Below are positions 7,502 through 18,064 of a stretch of 64,000 bases of DNA, piece by piece (position 1 is the first letter of the stretch; every line of letters begins with the position of its first letter). The stretch is from positions 496,001-560,000 of the forward strand of contig NZ_VOXE01000002.1 in NCBI RefSeq assembly GCF_008014695.1, read 5' to 3'. This stretch comes from Chryseobacterium sp. (GTDB lineage: Bacteria > Bacteroidota > Bacteroidia > Flavobacteriales > Weeksellaceae). The position numbers and the translations under genes are program-made. The notes beneath the pieces are model-generated. The model was not told the DNA's origin and did not search any database. It saw only the letters and a program-made list of their open reading frames with translations.

Positions 7502-9574
7502 TTAATTTGAAAACAGCGCAGAAATTTTTTGGGAAAGTTTTTCAGCGTTCGGGAGCATTTCTTTTTCCAGAACCAGATTAATCGGCACAGCAGGCAAATT
7601 TAAAGATCCTACAGCCTCAACAGCGGCATCCAGATACGCAAAACAGTTTTTGGAAATCCGGTGAGCAAATGCTTCTGCGAAAGAGTTCTGAAGCTGCTCT
7701 TCGGTAAGAACGATGCATTTTCCGTGGATTTTCACTCTTTCGAAAACGAGTTTTTCATCCAGGGGAATCAGCGTACGCAGATCGATGATCTCAATTCTTC
7801 CTTCAAAGTTTTTTGCCGCTTCTTTTGCCCAGAAAACGCCCATCCCGTAAGTAACAATGACCAAAGTCCTGCCTTTTTCGGTTTCCGTTTCGCTGGCTTT
7901 TAAGATGATATTTCCTTTTCCGAACGGCAGGATATAATCTTCATCCGGTTCTATGGTTTTGGCGTCTTCGGTTCCCGGAACCTTGCTCCAGTACAAACCC
8001 TTGTGTTCCAGCATCACCACCGGATTCGGATCGTAATAGGCCGCTTTCAGCAACCCTTTGAAGTCGGCTGCATTGCTCGGATACGCGATCTTGATTCCTT
8101 TGATATTGGCTAAAATACTCTCCACGCTTCCGCTGTGGTAAGGTCCGCCGCCGCCGTAAGCGCCGATTGGAACGCGGATGATATTGCTAACCGGGAATTT
8201 TCCCTGGGAAAGATAACATGATTTTGAAATTTCGGTAATCAACTGGTTGATTCCGGGATAAATATAGTCCGCAAATTGAACTTCAACGATCGGTTTCAGT
8301 CCGACGGCACTCATCCCAACGGTGGAGCCGATGATATAAGCTTCCTGAATCGGGGTGTTGAAGACCCTTTTCTTTCCGAATTTCTGGCCTAAAGTTACCG
8401 TCTCCCGGAATACACCACCAATTCTTTCTCCAACATCCTGACCGTAAAGTAAGGCTTCCGGGTGTTTCCACATGATTTCCTGAATCGCATGAATGGCAGC
8501 ATCCACCATTACAATTTTTTCGGCACCTTCAGGTTCGCGTACCCCTTTTTCTTCGGTAACCGGAGTGGGAGCGAAGACATGGTTTTCTACCGTTTCCGGC
8601 TTTGGATCTTCAGCATTGACTGCTTTTTCAAAGGCTTCTTCTGCCTCAATTCTGGCTTTTTTGGTGATCTGTTTCAAAAGATCCTCATCAACACCACCTT
8701 CCAGTAAATAGTTTCTTAAAATAGTTCCGGGATCTTTTGCGCGGTGTTTTACGAGATCTTCATCGTCACGGTAAAATTCTCTGCGGACTCCGGAAGTATG
8801 ATGGCCAATCAGAACGGTTTTGGCGCACACCAAAAGTGGTTTTCTTTCGGTTCTTACAAAGTCCACTGCTTTTTTCATGGCGTCATAACTTTCCACGAAA
8901 TCGGTGCCGTCTACGCGCATTCTGTTCAGTCCGACAAATCCTGCGGCAAAATCATAAGCGTCGGAGGTTCTCGCTTCTTCTTTCGTTACCGAAATTCCCC
9001 ATTCATTGTCCTGAATTAGGAAAATAATCGGCAGCTGATGAAGCGCTGCAAACTGAAAAGCTTCCGAAACTTCGCCTTCGGTCACCGAATTGTCGCCAAA
9101 ACTGCACACGACCACGGGATTTTTCTCGTAAGTCTTTAAGTTGAATTCCTGAATATATTTGATTCCCTGTGCGACACCCGTAGTAGGGATGGCCTGCATT
9201 CCGGTTGCGGAACTCTGATGGATGATTTTCGGAAGGTTTGCTTCGAGACTCGAAGGATGAGAATAATACGAACGTCCGCCGGAAAAAGGATCGTCGGCTT
9301 TCGCCAGAAGCTGCAGCATCAACCGGTAAGGTTCAAAACCTATTCCCAGGAGCAGACTTTCGTCGCGGTAATATGGTGAAACCCAGTCTTCATTTGTCAG
9401 CTGATAGGCGGTGGCCAGCTGAATGGCTTCGTGACCGCGCGATGTGCTGTGCACATATTTGGTAATGCCACGGTTTTCCTCATAAATATCGGCCATCGCT
9501 TTTGCCAGCATCATGTGGTTGAAAGCCTTCAGTAAAACATCCTGTGAAACTTTTTCCTGTGTCGTAATTTCCAT
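7502..9574 (-). CDS. Fused alpha/beta thiamine-diphosphate-dependent 2-oxoacid dehydrogenase E1
   Basis: A 690-residue fusion of the E1 alpha and E1 beta subunits. The alpha half has the thiamine-diphosphate region 'GDNSVTEG' near residue 160, ending in 'IQDNEWG' near 190. It also has 'TSRGHEAIQLA' near the N-terminus and the phosphorylation-loop-like 'GHHTSGVRREFYR'. The beta half starts near residue 350 and contains 'LLYGQDVGERIGGVF' and the transketolase C-terminal domain. It decarboxylates a 2-oxoacid, probably branched-chain 2-oxo acids or pyruvate, and passes the acyl group to a lipoyl E2 protein encoded elsewhere. Fused E1 enzymes of this length are usual in Bacteroidota. The start at 9574 is preferred because the upstream alternative at 9583 overlaps the -7 promoter box. 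Confidence 0.9.
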   Translation of the reverse strand: MEITTQEKVSQDVLLKAFNHMMLAKAMADIYEENRGITKYVHSTSRGHEAIQLATAYQLTNEDWVSPYYRDESLLLGIGFEPYRLMLQLLAKADDPFSGGRSYYSHPSSLEANLPKIIHQSSATGMQAIPTTGVAQGIKYIQEFNLKTYEKNPVVVCSFGDNSVTEGEVSEAFQFAALHQLPIIFLIQDNEWGISVTKEEARTSDAYDFAAGFVGLNRMRVDGTDFVESYDAMKKAVDFVRTERKPLLVCAKTVLIGHHTSGVRREFYRDDEDLVKHRAKDPGTILRNYLLEGGVDEDLLKQITKKARIEAEEAFEKAVNAEDPKPETVENHVFAPTPVTEEKGVREPEGAEKIVMVDAAIHAIQEIMWKHPEALLYGQDVGERIGGVFRETVTLGQKFGKKRVFNTPIQEAYIIGSTVGMSAVGLKPIVEVQFADYIYPGINQLITEISKSCYLSQGKFPVSNIIRVPIGAYGGGGPYHSGSVESILANIKGIKIAYPSNAADFKGLLKAAYYDPNPVVMLEHKGLYWSKVPGTEDAKTIEPDEDYILPFGKGNIILKASETETEKGRTLVIVTYGMGVFWAKEAAKNFEGRIEIIDLRTLIPLDEKLVFERVKIHGKCIVLTEEQLQNSFAEAFAHRISKNCFAYLDAAVEAVGSLNLPAVPINLVLEKEMLPNAEKLSQKISALFSN

Positions 9575-9580
9575 AGAGAG

Positions 9581-9588
9581 CAAAGATA
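9581..9588 (-). promoter_or_regulatory. -7 promoter box (TATCTTTG) for the E1 gene
   Basis: The minus strand reads TATCTTTG, a full TAnnTTTG match, six bases before the chosen ATG at 9574. It overlaps the longer in-frame start at 9583, which argues against that start. A -33 TTTG at normal spacing was not seen. Confidence 0.42.
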
Positions 9589-9765
9589 ATATTTTTTAAG
9601 AAAAGAGTGATAAAGCACCACTCATTTGGATCCCATGTTAGCTATTTTCAAAAATTCGTAACGAAGTTTTATTATTTGCATTTTTTTTTGGAATATTTTA
9701 CAGATGGTCAGTTTTTTGCTAACAAAAATGGAATATAGTACACTTAACTTTAAAAATATCACATT

Positions 9766-10056
9766 ATGAAATATCTTCTTATTTTCTCATCGATGATTCT
9801 TATGGCTTGCAGTAATTCGACCACAGATTGCGACTGTTCTAAGTTGCGGTGGGAGCGTACTGTTGAATATCAGGGAACAACTGATGTGGTAGTAGCAACT
9901 ACTAGCTGGAACGGTACAGGATTGGCTCAGAAAATCAGCAGCAATGACTGTGCTATGAATGGTGCGGTAATAGATCCTGGAGTAGAAACTACAGAGATTC
10001 TTCCGAACGGCAACACCCGTAAGGAAGAATATGAATACCGTGTGACCTGCAATTAG
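9766..10056 (+). CDS. Small lipoprotein of unknown function
   Basis: A 96-residue protein starting MKYLLIFSSMILMAC. The short hydrophobic stretch ends in a lipobox (L-M-A-C, Cys15), so it should be lipid-anchored in the envelope. The mature part contains Cys residues spaced as CDCSK early and singly later (NDCAMN, VTCN), which could form disulfides in the periplasm or outside. No family was recognised. It stands alone between the divergent E1 gene and dnaE, with an A/T-rich upstream region and a weak -7-like TAACTTTA at 9745-9752. Confidence 0.7.
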   Translation: MKYLLIFSSMILMACSNSTTDCDCSKLRWERTVEYQGTTDVVVATTSWNGTGLAQKISSNDCAMNGAVIDPGVETTEILPNGNTRKEEYEYRVTCN

Positions 10057-10218
10057 GATGTAAAATACGGTGTCTGCTTAAGCAATATTGAACATTTACT
10101 CAATATTATCCCTTTATGTTATTTACATAAGGCTGTTTTTTTTTGCTGAAGATAAAATCAGGTAGAATGCAAATTTTTAGCAAATTTTCTACTAATTTTA
10201 CCAAAATTCTTCCGCTCC

Positions 10219-13200
10219 ATGTATTTGATTTTCGACACCGAAACCACAGGATTACCTAAAAATTTCAACGCTCCGCTCACCGATTCCGACAACTGGCCCC
10301 GTATGGTTCAGATTGCATGGCAGCTACATGACCGCGACGGTAACCTGCTCGAAAACCAGGATTACATCATTAAACCTGAAGGGTATGATATCCCTTTTAA
10401 CGCGACGCGGATTCATGGAATTTCCACCAAAATGGCGAGGGAAGAAGGCCGTGACCTGACGGAAGTTCTGGAAGAATTTCAGCAGGTTTTAAGAAAAGCC
10501 GAAGTCGTTGCCGGTCACAATATCGATTTCGATTACAAGATTGCCGGCGCCGAATTTCACCGCAAATTTGTCGATAATACTTTACAGCAAATTCCGTCTG
10601 CCGATACCATGGAACTGGGAACCGAATACTGCCAGTTGGGGGGCGGAAAAAACGGCAGATATAAATCTCCGAAACTCGAGGAACTCTACGAAAAACTCTA
10701 CGGCCAGAAATTCGATGAAGCCCACAACGCCGCAGCCGATGTGAATGCCACGGCGCAGGTCTTTTTCGAAATGGCGCGGATCGGGATTATTCCTGCCGAA
10801 AAACTCCGGATTACAGAACCCGAACTGCAGGAATTTATCAGTACCCACCCGAATCCTTTCGCGCCGTTTGGAATCATCATCCGCAGGCAGGTTGCCGCTT
10901 CGAAAAAGAAGAAAAAAATTGATTTTGGCGATTCCGATGAAATAGAAATTGGCGATTATTTCAATTTTCACAACCACAGCATTTATTCTTCACTGCAGGC
11001 ATCAACCCACATCAACGAACTCATCAGCAAGGCACTGCAAAACAATTTTTCAGCCGTCGGACTTGTAGATCTCGGAAACATGATGGGCGCCTTTAAGTTT
11101 GTCTCTGAAGTGGAAAAAACCAACGGAAATATTATTAAAACCTATCAGGAATATTCAGAAAAAAAGAAAAAATTCGAAGAAGAAGGAACCGCTTTCAAGG
11201 AAATGGAACCCCGTAAAGAACCACTCATTCCTGTTATCGGCTGCGAATTCTATATTTCTGACCGCCCGGAACAGAAACAGTTTACGAAAGACGATCCGGA
11301 CCGGCGGACGAATGTAGTTCTGCTTGCAAAAAATTTCAACGGGTATAAAAACCTCGCAAAACTATCGAGTCTTGGTTATGTAAACGGATTTTACTTCGGC
11401 GTACCGCGGATTTCCAAAAAAATGATCGCGGAATATAAAGAAGATCTGATTGCTCTGACGGCAGGAACTTACGGCGATATTCCGAATACAGTGCTGGAAT
11501 TCGGGGAACAGAAAGGGGAGGAGGTCTTCAGATGGTGGAGTGAAACATTTGCCGATGATTTTTATGTGCAGATCCAGAACCATGCGGTAGATGAAGAAGA
11601 ACATCTGAATCAGGTCCTGCTGGAGTTTGCTGAAAAATACGACGTGAAAATCCTGGCTCAGAACGAGACCTTTTATACTGAAAAATCCGATGCCAATATT
11701 CAGGATATCCTGTACTGCATCAAAGACGGGGAAAAACTTTCTTCGCCAGTAGGAAAAGGTTTCGGCAAAAGAAGAGGTCTGCCTTCGAATGAATTTTACA
11801 TTAAAAATGCCGACGAACTGAAACAGGCATTCATCCAGTTTCCGGATGCGTTTGAAGCCTACACGGAATTTCTTCAGAAATTTGAAGCGTACACTTTAAA
11901 ACGCGATGTTTTGCTTCCGGAATTCGGGATTCCAGAAGAGTTTTTAAGTGCCGAAGACAAAACCGATGGCGGAAAACGTGGAGAAAATGCCTATTTAAGA
12001 CATCTGACCTACGAAGGCGCCAAGAAAAAATATGCTGAAATTACCGATGAGATCAGGGACCGGCTGGATTTTGAGCTCCAGGTTATCGCAAAGACAGGCT
12101 ATCCCGGGTACTTTCTGATCGTTCAGGATTTCTGCAACGAAGCCAGAAAAATGGGCGTTTGGGTAGGGCCGGGAAGGGGTTCTGCGGCTGGTTCTGCTGT
12201 TGCGTTCTGTATCGGAATCACGAACGTGGATCCAATCGCATATGACCTGCTATTTGAGCGTTTTCTGAATCCTGAACGTATTTCCATGCCCGATATCGAC
12301 ATCGATTTTGATGATGAGGGCCGCGATAAAATCATTAAATGGGTAGTTGAGAAATACGGAAAAAACAATGTGGCGCAAATCATAACCTATTCAGTTTTGG
12401 GTGGAAAATCGGCGATCAAGGATGCCGGAAGAGTTCTGGATGTCTCCATTGCGGAAACCAACAATATCGCAAAACTGATTCCCTCAACGCCCGGAATGAA
12501 TATCGCGAAAGCTTTTTCGAAATTCGACAAACTGAGTCCCGAAGATAAAGTTCTGGCGCAGGAGATGAAAGATATTTTGCAGAATCCAAAAGACGCACGA
12601 TATGAAGTGCTTTCAGCCGCTCAAAGGATGGAAGGCTGCATCAGAAATACGGGAATCCATGCGTGCGGAGTTATCATCACCCCCGAAGATATTTCGAATT
12701 TGGTTCCGATTACAATTGCGTCGAAAGATGCTGATATTCTGGTTTCGCAGTTCGACAATTCCGTGGCAGAATATGCAGGTCTGCTGAAAATGGATTTTCT
12801 GGGACTCCGGACTTTAACAATCATCAAACACGCCATCAAACTTATTAAAGAAAGACACGGAATTGAAATCAATCCAGATAACATTCCGCTGGATGATGCC
12901 AAGACCTATCAGCTTTTTAAAGATGGAAAGACCGTTGGGATTTTCCAGTACGAGAGTGCGGGGATGCAGAAGTACATGCGGGAACTGAAACCCACCGTTT
13001 TTGCCGATCTGATTGCCATGAACGCGCTGTACCGTCCGGGACCGATCAAATACATTCCGAATTTCATCAACCGAAAGCATGGGCTCGAAGAAATTGTATA
13101 TGACCTTCCTGAAACCGAGGAATACCTGAAGGAAACCTACGGAATCACCGTCTACCAGGAACAGGTAATGTTGCTGTCGCAGAAACTGGCCAATTTTACG

Positions 13201-14862
13201 AAAGGTGAAGCCGATACGCTGCGTAAAGCGATGGGGAAAAAAGACCGCCCGACTTTGGATAAAATGTACCCGAAATTTCTCGAAGGCGGTGAAAAAAATC
13301 GTCTCGATGTTGACAAACTCAATAAAATCTGGAAAGACTGGGAGGCGTTTGCCGAATATGCCTTTAACAAATCCCACTCGACGTGTTATGCGCTGATTGC
13401 GTATCATACCGCTTATCTTAAAGCAAATTATCCGGCAGAATATATGTCGAGTGTCATGACCAACAACCTCAACAATACCAAACAGATCACCATGTTTATG
13501 GAAGACTGCAAGAATATTGGAGTGGATGTGCTCGGACCCGATGTAAATGAGTCGCAGTACGAATTTGCGGTGAACAGCAAAGGGCAGATCCGTTTCGGGC
13601 TCGGCGCCATCAAAGGAATCGGTGAAGGTCCGAGTGAAGCCATTGTGAATGCCAGAAAAGCAGAACGGTACGCGAATATTTACGACTTTTTTGAAAAAAT
13701 ACCTTCGGGACAAATGAACAAAAGGGTAGCAGAGAGTCTTGTGATTGCCGGAGCTTTTGATGAGGTTGACCGTTATCACCGGGCCCAGTATTTTGAAATC
13801 GACAATGCCGGAAGAACCAATCTGGAAAGACTGCTGCGTTACGGCCAAAGCTTTCAAGACAGTAAAAACGAGATCGAGAATTCTCTTTTTGCGGATTTTG
13901 CTGATGAGGTGAAAATTGAACCGCCCAAAATCAATTCCGCGCCCGAATGGCCGAATATGTATAAACTCAACAAGGAGAAGGAAATCATTGGATTCTATCT
14001 TTCGGCGCATCCATTGGATGAATTTAAATACCAGTATCAGTTTATTCAGGGGGCCCTGAGCCGTAAAAACATTCTGGAAAGCCGGAAAGAAGAGGAAGTC
14101 CTTCCGCTGGAAAAAGTGGTGATCCCGGTAGAGGTGGATGCCGATGAGGATGCCGAAGAGGTCATTGATCTGATGGTGGATGAGGAAGGCGAAATTATGG
14201 AAGAACCGTCAAGAAATGTTGAAGCAAAAGGCAATTTTAATTTCCTGAACCTTGATGAGATTGATGCGTTCCGGGATAAAAATTTCGGGCCGGAACAGGT
14301 GAGACTTTTTGAGGAGATCAAAGACTATAAGGACAAGCAGAAATTCAACGCCAATTCCAAGGAATATATGGTGGCCGGACTCGTTTCAGAATACACTGTA
14401 AAAGACGGGCGGAACAGTGGTGAAAAAATTGCGTTCATCAGCCTTGAAGATTATTCCGGCAGCTACTCCTTCCGTTTGGGCGACCGCGATTACCTCCGGC
14501 TACGGGATAAGATTGATGTGCAGCGTTTTCTGATCTTCAAGCTCAAATTTTCGATTGCGAAAGACGGACGTGTTTTCGTAAATATTACTGATGTTATCGA
14601 ACTTAAAGAGGCATTCGAACAATTTGCCAAAAGCATGACCGTGGTGGTGGATCTGCAGGATCTCAGAAAAGAAGATCTTGATTTCTTCAGGCAAAATCTC
14701 CTGGGCAAAGCCGGTGGTGACCAAAAACTGAATTTCTTCGTCAAAAACAGTGATGAGGAAAGCCACGTGGAACTCATGAGCATTCAGACTTCCATTGATG
14801 TGAATGGAAATTTACTTGAGGTTTTCAACGAAATGAACAAGTATGAGATATTTCTGAATTAA
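10219..14862 (+). CDS. dnaE: DNA polymerase III alpha subunit with N-terminal proofreading exonuclease domain
   Basis: A 1547-residue replicative polymerase. Residues 1-185 form a DnaQ-type DEDDh exonuclease ('IFDTETTGLP' with Asp6 and Glu8, then 'HGIST', 'GHNIDFDYK' and 'HNAAADVNAT'). A PHP domain follows from about residue 245 (FNFHNHSIYSSL). The polymerase core contains 'GPGRGSAAGS' near 650 and the catalytic Asp triad motif 'PDIDIDF' at 691-697. The helix-hairpin-helix, OB-fold and C-terminal tau/clamp-binding regions follow to the end. It synthesises both strands at the replication fork. An acidic insert (~1300-1340, 'DADEDAEEVIDLMVDEEGE') lies before the OB domain. E. coli DnaE lacks the exonuclease, which is a separate DnaQ protein there; carrying it in one chain is characteristic of flavobacterial DnaE. 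A hairpin terminator follows. Confidence 0.96.
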   Translation: MYLIFDTETTGLPKNFNAPLTDSDNWPRMVQIAWQLHDRDGNLLENQDYIIKPEGYDIPFNATRIHGISTKMAREEGRDLTEVLEEFQQVLRKAEVVAGHNIDFDYKIAGAEFHRKFVDNTLQQIPSADTMELGTEYCQLGGGKNGRYKSPKLEELYEKLYGQKFDEAHNAAADVNATAQVFFEMARIGIIPAEKLRITEPELQEFISTHPNPFAPFGIIIRRQVAASKKKKKIDFGDSDEIEIGDYFNFHNHSIYSSLQASTHINELISKALQNNFSAVGLVDLGNMMGAFKFVSEVEKTNGNIIKTYQEYSEKKKKFEEEGTAFKEMEPRKEPLIPVIGCEFYISDRPEQKQFTKDDPDRRTNVVLLAKNFNGYKNLAKLSSLGYVNGFYFGVPRISKKMIAEYKEDLIALTAGTYGDIPNTVLEFGEQKGEEVFRWWSETFADDFYVQIQNHAVDEEEHLNQVLLEFAEKYDVKILAQNETFYTEKSDANIQDILYCIKDGEKLSSPVGKGFGKRRGLPSNEFYIKNADELKQAFIQFPDAFEAYTEFLQKFEAYTLKRDVLLPEFGIPEEFLSAEDKTDGGKRGENAYLRHLTYEGAKKKYAEITDEIRDRLDFELQVIAKTGYPGYFLIVQDFCNEARKMGVWVGPGRGSAAGSAVAFCIGITNVDPIAYDLLFERFLNPERISMPDIDIDFDDEGRDKIIKWVVEKYGKNNVAQIITYSVLGGKSAIKDAGRVLDVSIAETNNIAKLIPSTPGMNIAKAFSKFDKLSPEDKVLAQEMKDILQNPKDARYEVLSAAQRMEGCIRNTGIHACGVIITPEDISNLVPITIASKDADILVSQFDNSVAEYAGLLKMDFLGLRTLTIIKHAIKLIKERHGIEINPDNIPLDDAKTYQLFKDGKTVGIFQYESAGMQKYMRELKPTVFADLIAMNALYRPGPIKYIPNFINRKHGLEEIVYDLPETEEYLKETYGITVYQEQVMLLSQKLANFTKGEADTLRKAMGKKDRPTLDKMYPKFLEGGEKNRLDVDKLNKIWKDWEAFAEYAFNKSHSTCYALIAYHTAYLKANYPAEYMSSVMTNNLNNTKQITMFMEDCKNIGVDVLGPDVNESQYEFAVNSKGQIRFGLGAIKGIGEGPSEAIVNARKAERYANIYDFFEKIPSGQMNKRVAESLVIAGAFDEVDRYHRAQYFEIDNAGRTNLERLLRYGQSFQDSKNEIENSLFADFADEVKIEPPKINSAPEWPNMYKLNKEKEIIGFYLSAHPLDEFKYQYQFIQGALSRKNILESRKEEEVLPLEKVVIPVEVDADEDAEEVIDLMVDEEGEIMEEPSRNVEAKGNFNFLNLDEIDAFRDKNFGPEQVRLFEEIKDYKDKQKFNANSKEYMVAGLVSEYTVKDGRNSGEKIAFISLEDYSGSYSFRLGDRDYLRLRDKIDVQRFLIFKLKFSIAKDGRVFVNITDVIELKEAFEQFAKSMTVVVDLQDLRKEDLDFFRQNLLGKAGGDQKLNFFVKNSDEESHVELMSIQTSIDVNGNLLEVFNEMNKYEIFLN

Positions 14863-14885
14863 TATATAATCATATTATTAATAAT

Positions 14886-14909
14886 GGCAGCTTTTAAAGC
14901 TGCCTTTTT
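14886..14909 (+). terminator. Rho-independent terminator of dnaE
   Basis: Stem GGCAGCTTT / AAAGCTGCC around one central T, followed by five T. It lies 23 bases after the dnaE stop codon. Confidence 0.88.
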
Positions 14910-15029
14910 CATGCCTTTTCTATAAAATGTAAAAATTATTAATATCCAGAATGTTGATTTTATTTTGTTAAGTTATATAATTGTAAAAAATATTATTAAT
15001 TTTACTTTATAATACTTAATTAAATTAAT

Positions 15030-17891
15030 ATGAAACGAACTCTATTATTTTTAGTTCTTCTGATAGGTATTATTCCTTATCAGTTCAGTTACGCGCAAAA
15101 TTTTACTGTAGCAACGTGTTCCAGTAATGTGGACAACATGACGTATTCTGCAATGCGGAGCAGTACCACGGCAAATGACAAAAACCGCACGGCTTTTATC
15201 ATTCCAGCATCACAATTAACAGCAATGGCCGGCGGAAATATTACCTCGACCTATTTCCGCCGGGCTACCGCTACCGGATCACTCAATGCAGATACTACTT
15301 TTAAAATTTATCTTAAAAACACTGCTGCGGTAGATTTTGGTGCAACTTCACCAGATTGGGCCACAGAAACCAGTACTGCTACCTTAGTGTACGATTCAAA
15401 TCCCCAAACAGCTGTTGGAAGTAATGCAGGATATAAGCAGTTTGTGCATACGGTAAGTTTCAATTATACTGCAGGCAGTAATCTGGCTGTTTTTGTAGAA
15501 TATACCCAGACAACAGCACAAGCTACCAATATTTACTGGCAATATGAATATGTAGGCCCCTGTGTAAATACGTCGAATAGTAATACTACAAAATACGAAA
15601 ATACCACAGGTGCTTTCACGGGTGCACTGCCTTCATCCAATTACAGGAGGCCTTTTATCGCTTTTGATGTTGCTTCAACCACTGCGCCGGGGTGTACGAC
15701 TATTACGTCTCCAACAGCAGGAGCCACCAATGTAGTGAACGGAAATGCACTTGCCTGGAATGCGGTGGCATTTGTAACAGGTTATAAAGTATTTATCGGC
15801 ACAACTCCGGGAGGAAGTGATGTGGTTAACGGAACCAATGTCGGAAACGTAACCACTTATGCATTAGCAGGTCTTTCACCTTCAACTACTTATTATGCCA
15901 GAGTTGTCCCTACCAATGCAATTGGGGATGCAACAGGCTGTACTGAAATTTCTTTTGCTACACCTGCGATTCCGGCTAATGATGAATGTTCAAATGCAGT
16001 CGCTTTAACGGTAAATTCCAATGATGTATGTGCCACCGGAAGCTCAGCCGCTGGAAATACTTTGGGTGCTACAGAATCTTTAGCTGCAACACCTTGTACC
16101 GGAGTCTCAAATGATGATGTTTGGTACTCGTTTGTGGCAACATCACCTTCACATGTCATTACCTTATCCAATATTGTCTCTACGGGAGTTACTTCAACAA
16201 CAGACATGTACTTCCAGGTACTGAGCGGATCATGTGGAGCTCTTACGAGTGTGCTCTGCTCTGATCCCAATGCGAATATGGTTACCGGTTTAACAGTTGG
16301 GCAAACCTATTATGTGAGGGTTTATACAGTAGCTGTGGCAGGAGCAAGTGCAAGTTTCACTATCTGTGTTACAACTCCGCCTCCGCCTCCCGCAAATGAT
16401 AATTGTGTAAATGCTGTTACACTGGTTCCAAGCAATACTTCTCTGTGTGCTTCCCCTGTATCAGGAACCACTTTATCGGCTACCGATTCCGGTGTGGCAA
16501 TAGCTCCTTGTACCGGTACTGCTGATGATGATGTGTGGTATTCATTCGTGGCGACTTCTACTGCCCATACTGTCCTTATATACAATGTCGTGTCTGTTGG
16601 CACAACAAGTTCTACGTCACTTTATCTGCAGGTAATGAGCGGCTCCTGCGGAACGCTTTCAAGTGTAACCTGCGATACAAGTTATACAACCCCAACAGTT
16701 CTGACTGGTCTAACAGTTGGCCAAACTTATTATGTACGGGTATATAACAGTGTTGCGGGATCTGCAGCTGCCAATACATTCAGTATCTGCATCATTACCC
16801 CTACCACACCTTTAAATGATGAATGTTCCACCGCGACCAGTCTGACAGTAAGCGGAACCAGCACCTGTACATCCGCTATTTCAGGAAGTACACTTAATGC
16901 TACAGATTCCGGTATAGCGGTCGCTCCTTGTACAGGAACACCTAACGATGATGTATGGTATTCCTTTGTGGCTGCTAATTCTTCCCATATCGTGACTTTA
17001 TCCAATGTGGTTTCTGTTGGCACAACCAGTTCTACTGCGCTTTCTCTTCAGGTTTTCAGTGGGGCATGCGGAACTTTGGCAAGTATGCTTTGTGATACAT
17101 CTTCTGTGTCTTCCGCATCATTAAATGGCCTTACTCCAGGGCAAACTTATTATATAAGAGTGTACAATGCCAACGGAGCAGGATATGCTAATAATTTCAA
17201 TATCTGTATCACTACTCCGGCTGCACTCCCTGCAAATGACGCTTGTTCCGGCGCTATCAATGCGGTCACAACAGTGCTGACCCCTTATGTCAACACACAG
17301 GATGCCAGTGGAGCCACGAATAATGCAGGCTTTGTATCTTGTGGTACAGCAATTATGAATGATGGAGTTTGGTATACCTTAATAGGGGACGGTTCAACCA
17401 TCACAGTTGATGTTACCAATGTAGGTGCATGGGATCCGGAGATCGGAATTTATTCCGGAAGCTGCGGATCGCTTTCGTGTATCATTAATAAAGATGCAGG
17501 TGCGGCCGGTGCTTCAGAAACCGCTTCGTTTGCGACAACTATTGGAGTGATTTACTATATTAACATAGGCCAGTACAATCCGACTGTGGATGAATTGGAA
17601 GGCAATTATACCATCACTGTCAGCACCAATGGTATCATATTGGGCACAGTAAACGCTGCGTCTAAAGATGAGGTAAAAATGTATCCGAACCCTTTCGGAG
17701 ATGTTGTATACATTTCAGACATAAAGAATGTTAAGTATGTAATCATAACAGATGTGTCCGGCAGAAAAGTTAAAACGGTTAATAAGCCCGATAAGGAAAT
17801 AAATCTTATCGACCTTAAAGCGGGCTTATATATATTAACACTGCATTATAATGACGGATCATTGAAATCATTTAAAGCCATTAAAAAATAA
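15030..17891 (+). CDS. T9SS-secreted modular surface protein 1 (type A sorting domain)
   Basis: A 953-residue protein with a signal peptide (residues 1-23, ending SYAQ). It continues with an N-terminal beta domain to ~212, which is also present in the third and fifth proteins of this array. Then come an FnIII-like domain (~215-310), three ~140-residue modules each holding 'NDxC', 'NDDVWYSF' or 'DDDVWYSF' and 'GQTYYVRVY', and a diverged fourth module with 'NDGVWYTLIGDG'. The final ~75 residues are a type A T9SS sorting domain ('YPNPFGD', '[13 protein letters not shown]', 'AGLYILTL'), which directs export across the outer membrane and attachment to the surface or release. Its sorting tail is clearly diverged from the other five. 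Role probably adhesion or matrix; ligand unknown. Confidence 0.9.
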   Translation: MKRTLLFLVLLIGIIPYQFSYAQNFTVATCSSNVDNMTYSAMRSSTTANDKNRTAFIIPASQLTAMAGGNITSTYFRRATATGSLNADTTFKIYLKNTAAVDFGATSPDWATETSTATLVYDSNPQTAVGSNAGYKQFVHTVSFNYTAGSNLAVFVEYTQTTAQATNIYWQYEYVGPCVNTSNSNTTKYENTTGAFTGALPSSNYRRPFIAFDVASTTAPGCTTITSPTAGATNVVNGNALAWNAVAFVTGYKVFIGTTPGGSDVVNGTNVGNVTTYALAGLSPSTTYYARVVPTNAIGDATGCTEISFATPAIPANDECSNAVALTVNSNDVCATGSSAAGNTLGATESLAATPCTGVSNDDVWYSFVATSPSHVITLSNIVSTGVTSTTDMYFQVLSGSCGALTSVLCSDPNANMVTGLTVGQTYYVRVYTVAVAGASASFTICVTTPPPPPANDNCVNAVTLVPSNTSLCASPVSGTTLSATDSGVAIAPCTGTADDDVWYSFVATSTAHTVLIYNVVSVGTTSSTSLYLQVMSGSCGTLSSVTCDTSYTTPTVLTGLTVGQTYYVRVYNSVAGSAAANTFSICIITPTTPLNDECSTATSLTVSGTSTCTSAISGSTLNATDSGIAVAPCTGTPNDDVWYSFVAANSSHIVTLSNVVSVGTTSSTALSLQVFSGACGTLASMLCDTSSVSSASLNGLTPGQTYYIRVYNANGAGYANNFNICITTPAALPANDACSGAINAVTTVLTPYVNTQDASGATNNAGFVSCGTAIMNDGVWYTLIGDGSTITVDVTNVGAWDPEIGIYSGSCGSLSCIINKDAGAAGASETASFATTIGVIYYINIGQYNPTVDELEGNYTITVSTNGIILGTVNAASKDEVKMYPNPFGDVVYISDIKNVKYVIITDVSGRKVKTVNKPDKEINLIDLKAGLYILTLHYNDGSLKSFKAIKK

Positions 17892-17914
17892 AAACAGCAT
17901 AGTTAAGTAAATCT

Positions 17915-17942
17915 AAGGCAGCAGTATGCTGCCTTTTTTTTA
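17915..17942 (+). terminator. Rho-independent terminator after T9SS protein 1
   Basis: Stem GGCAGCA / TGCTGCC with loop GTA at 17917-17933, followed by a long T run. Confidence 0.9.
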
Positions 17943-18064
17943 TTATTCCACTTTAAAAGACACCTAAAGAGAAAATAAAAAAAATAAATAGTATTTAAGT
18001 TTTTTATGCAGAATATCTATATTTTGAATGTAATCGCGATAAATAATATGTTAAAAAATAAAAA

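Noticed and set aside
12814-14010. 398-residue antisense frame inside dnaE
   Set aside because: It is a shadow of the strongly coding dnaE frame; no start signals, and the residue pattern has no domain.
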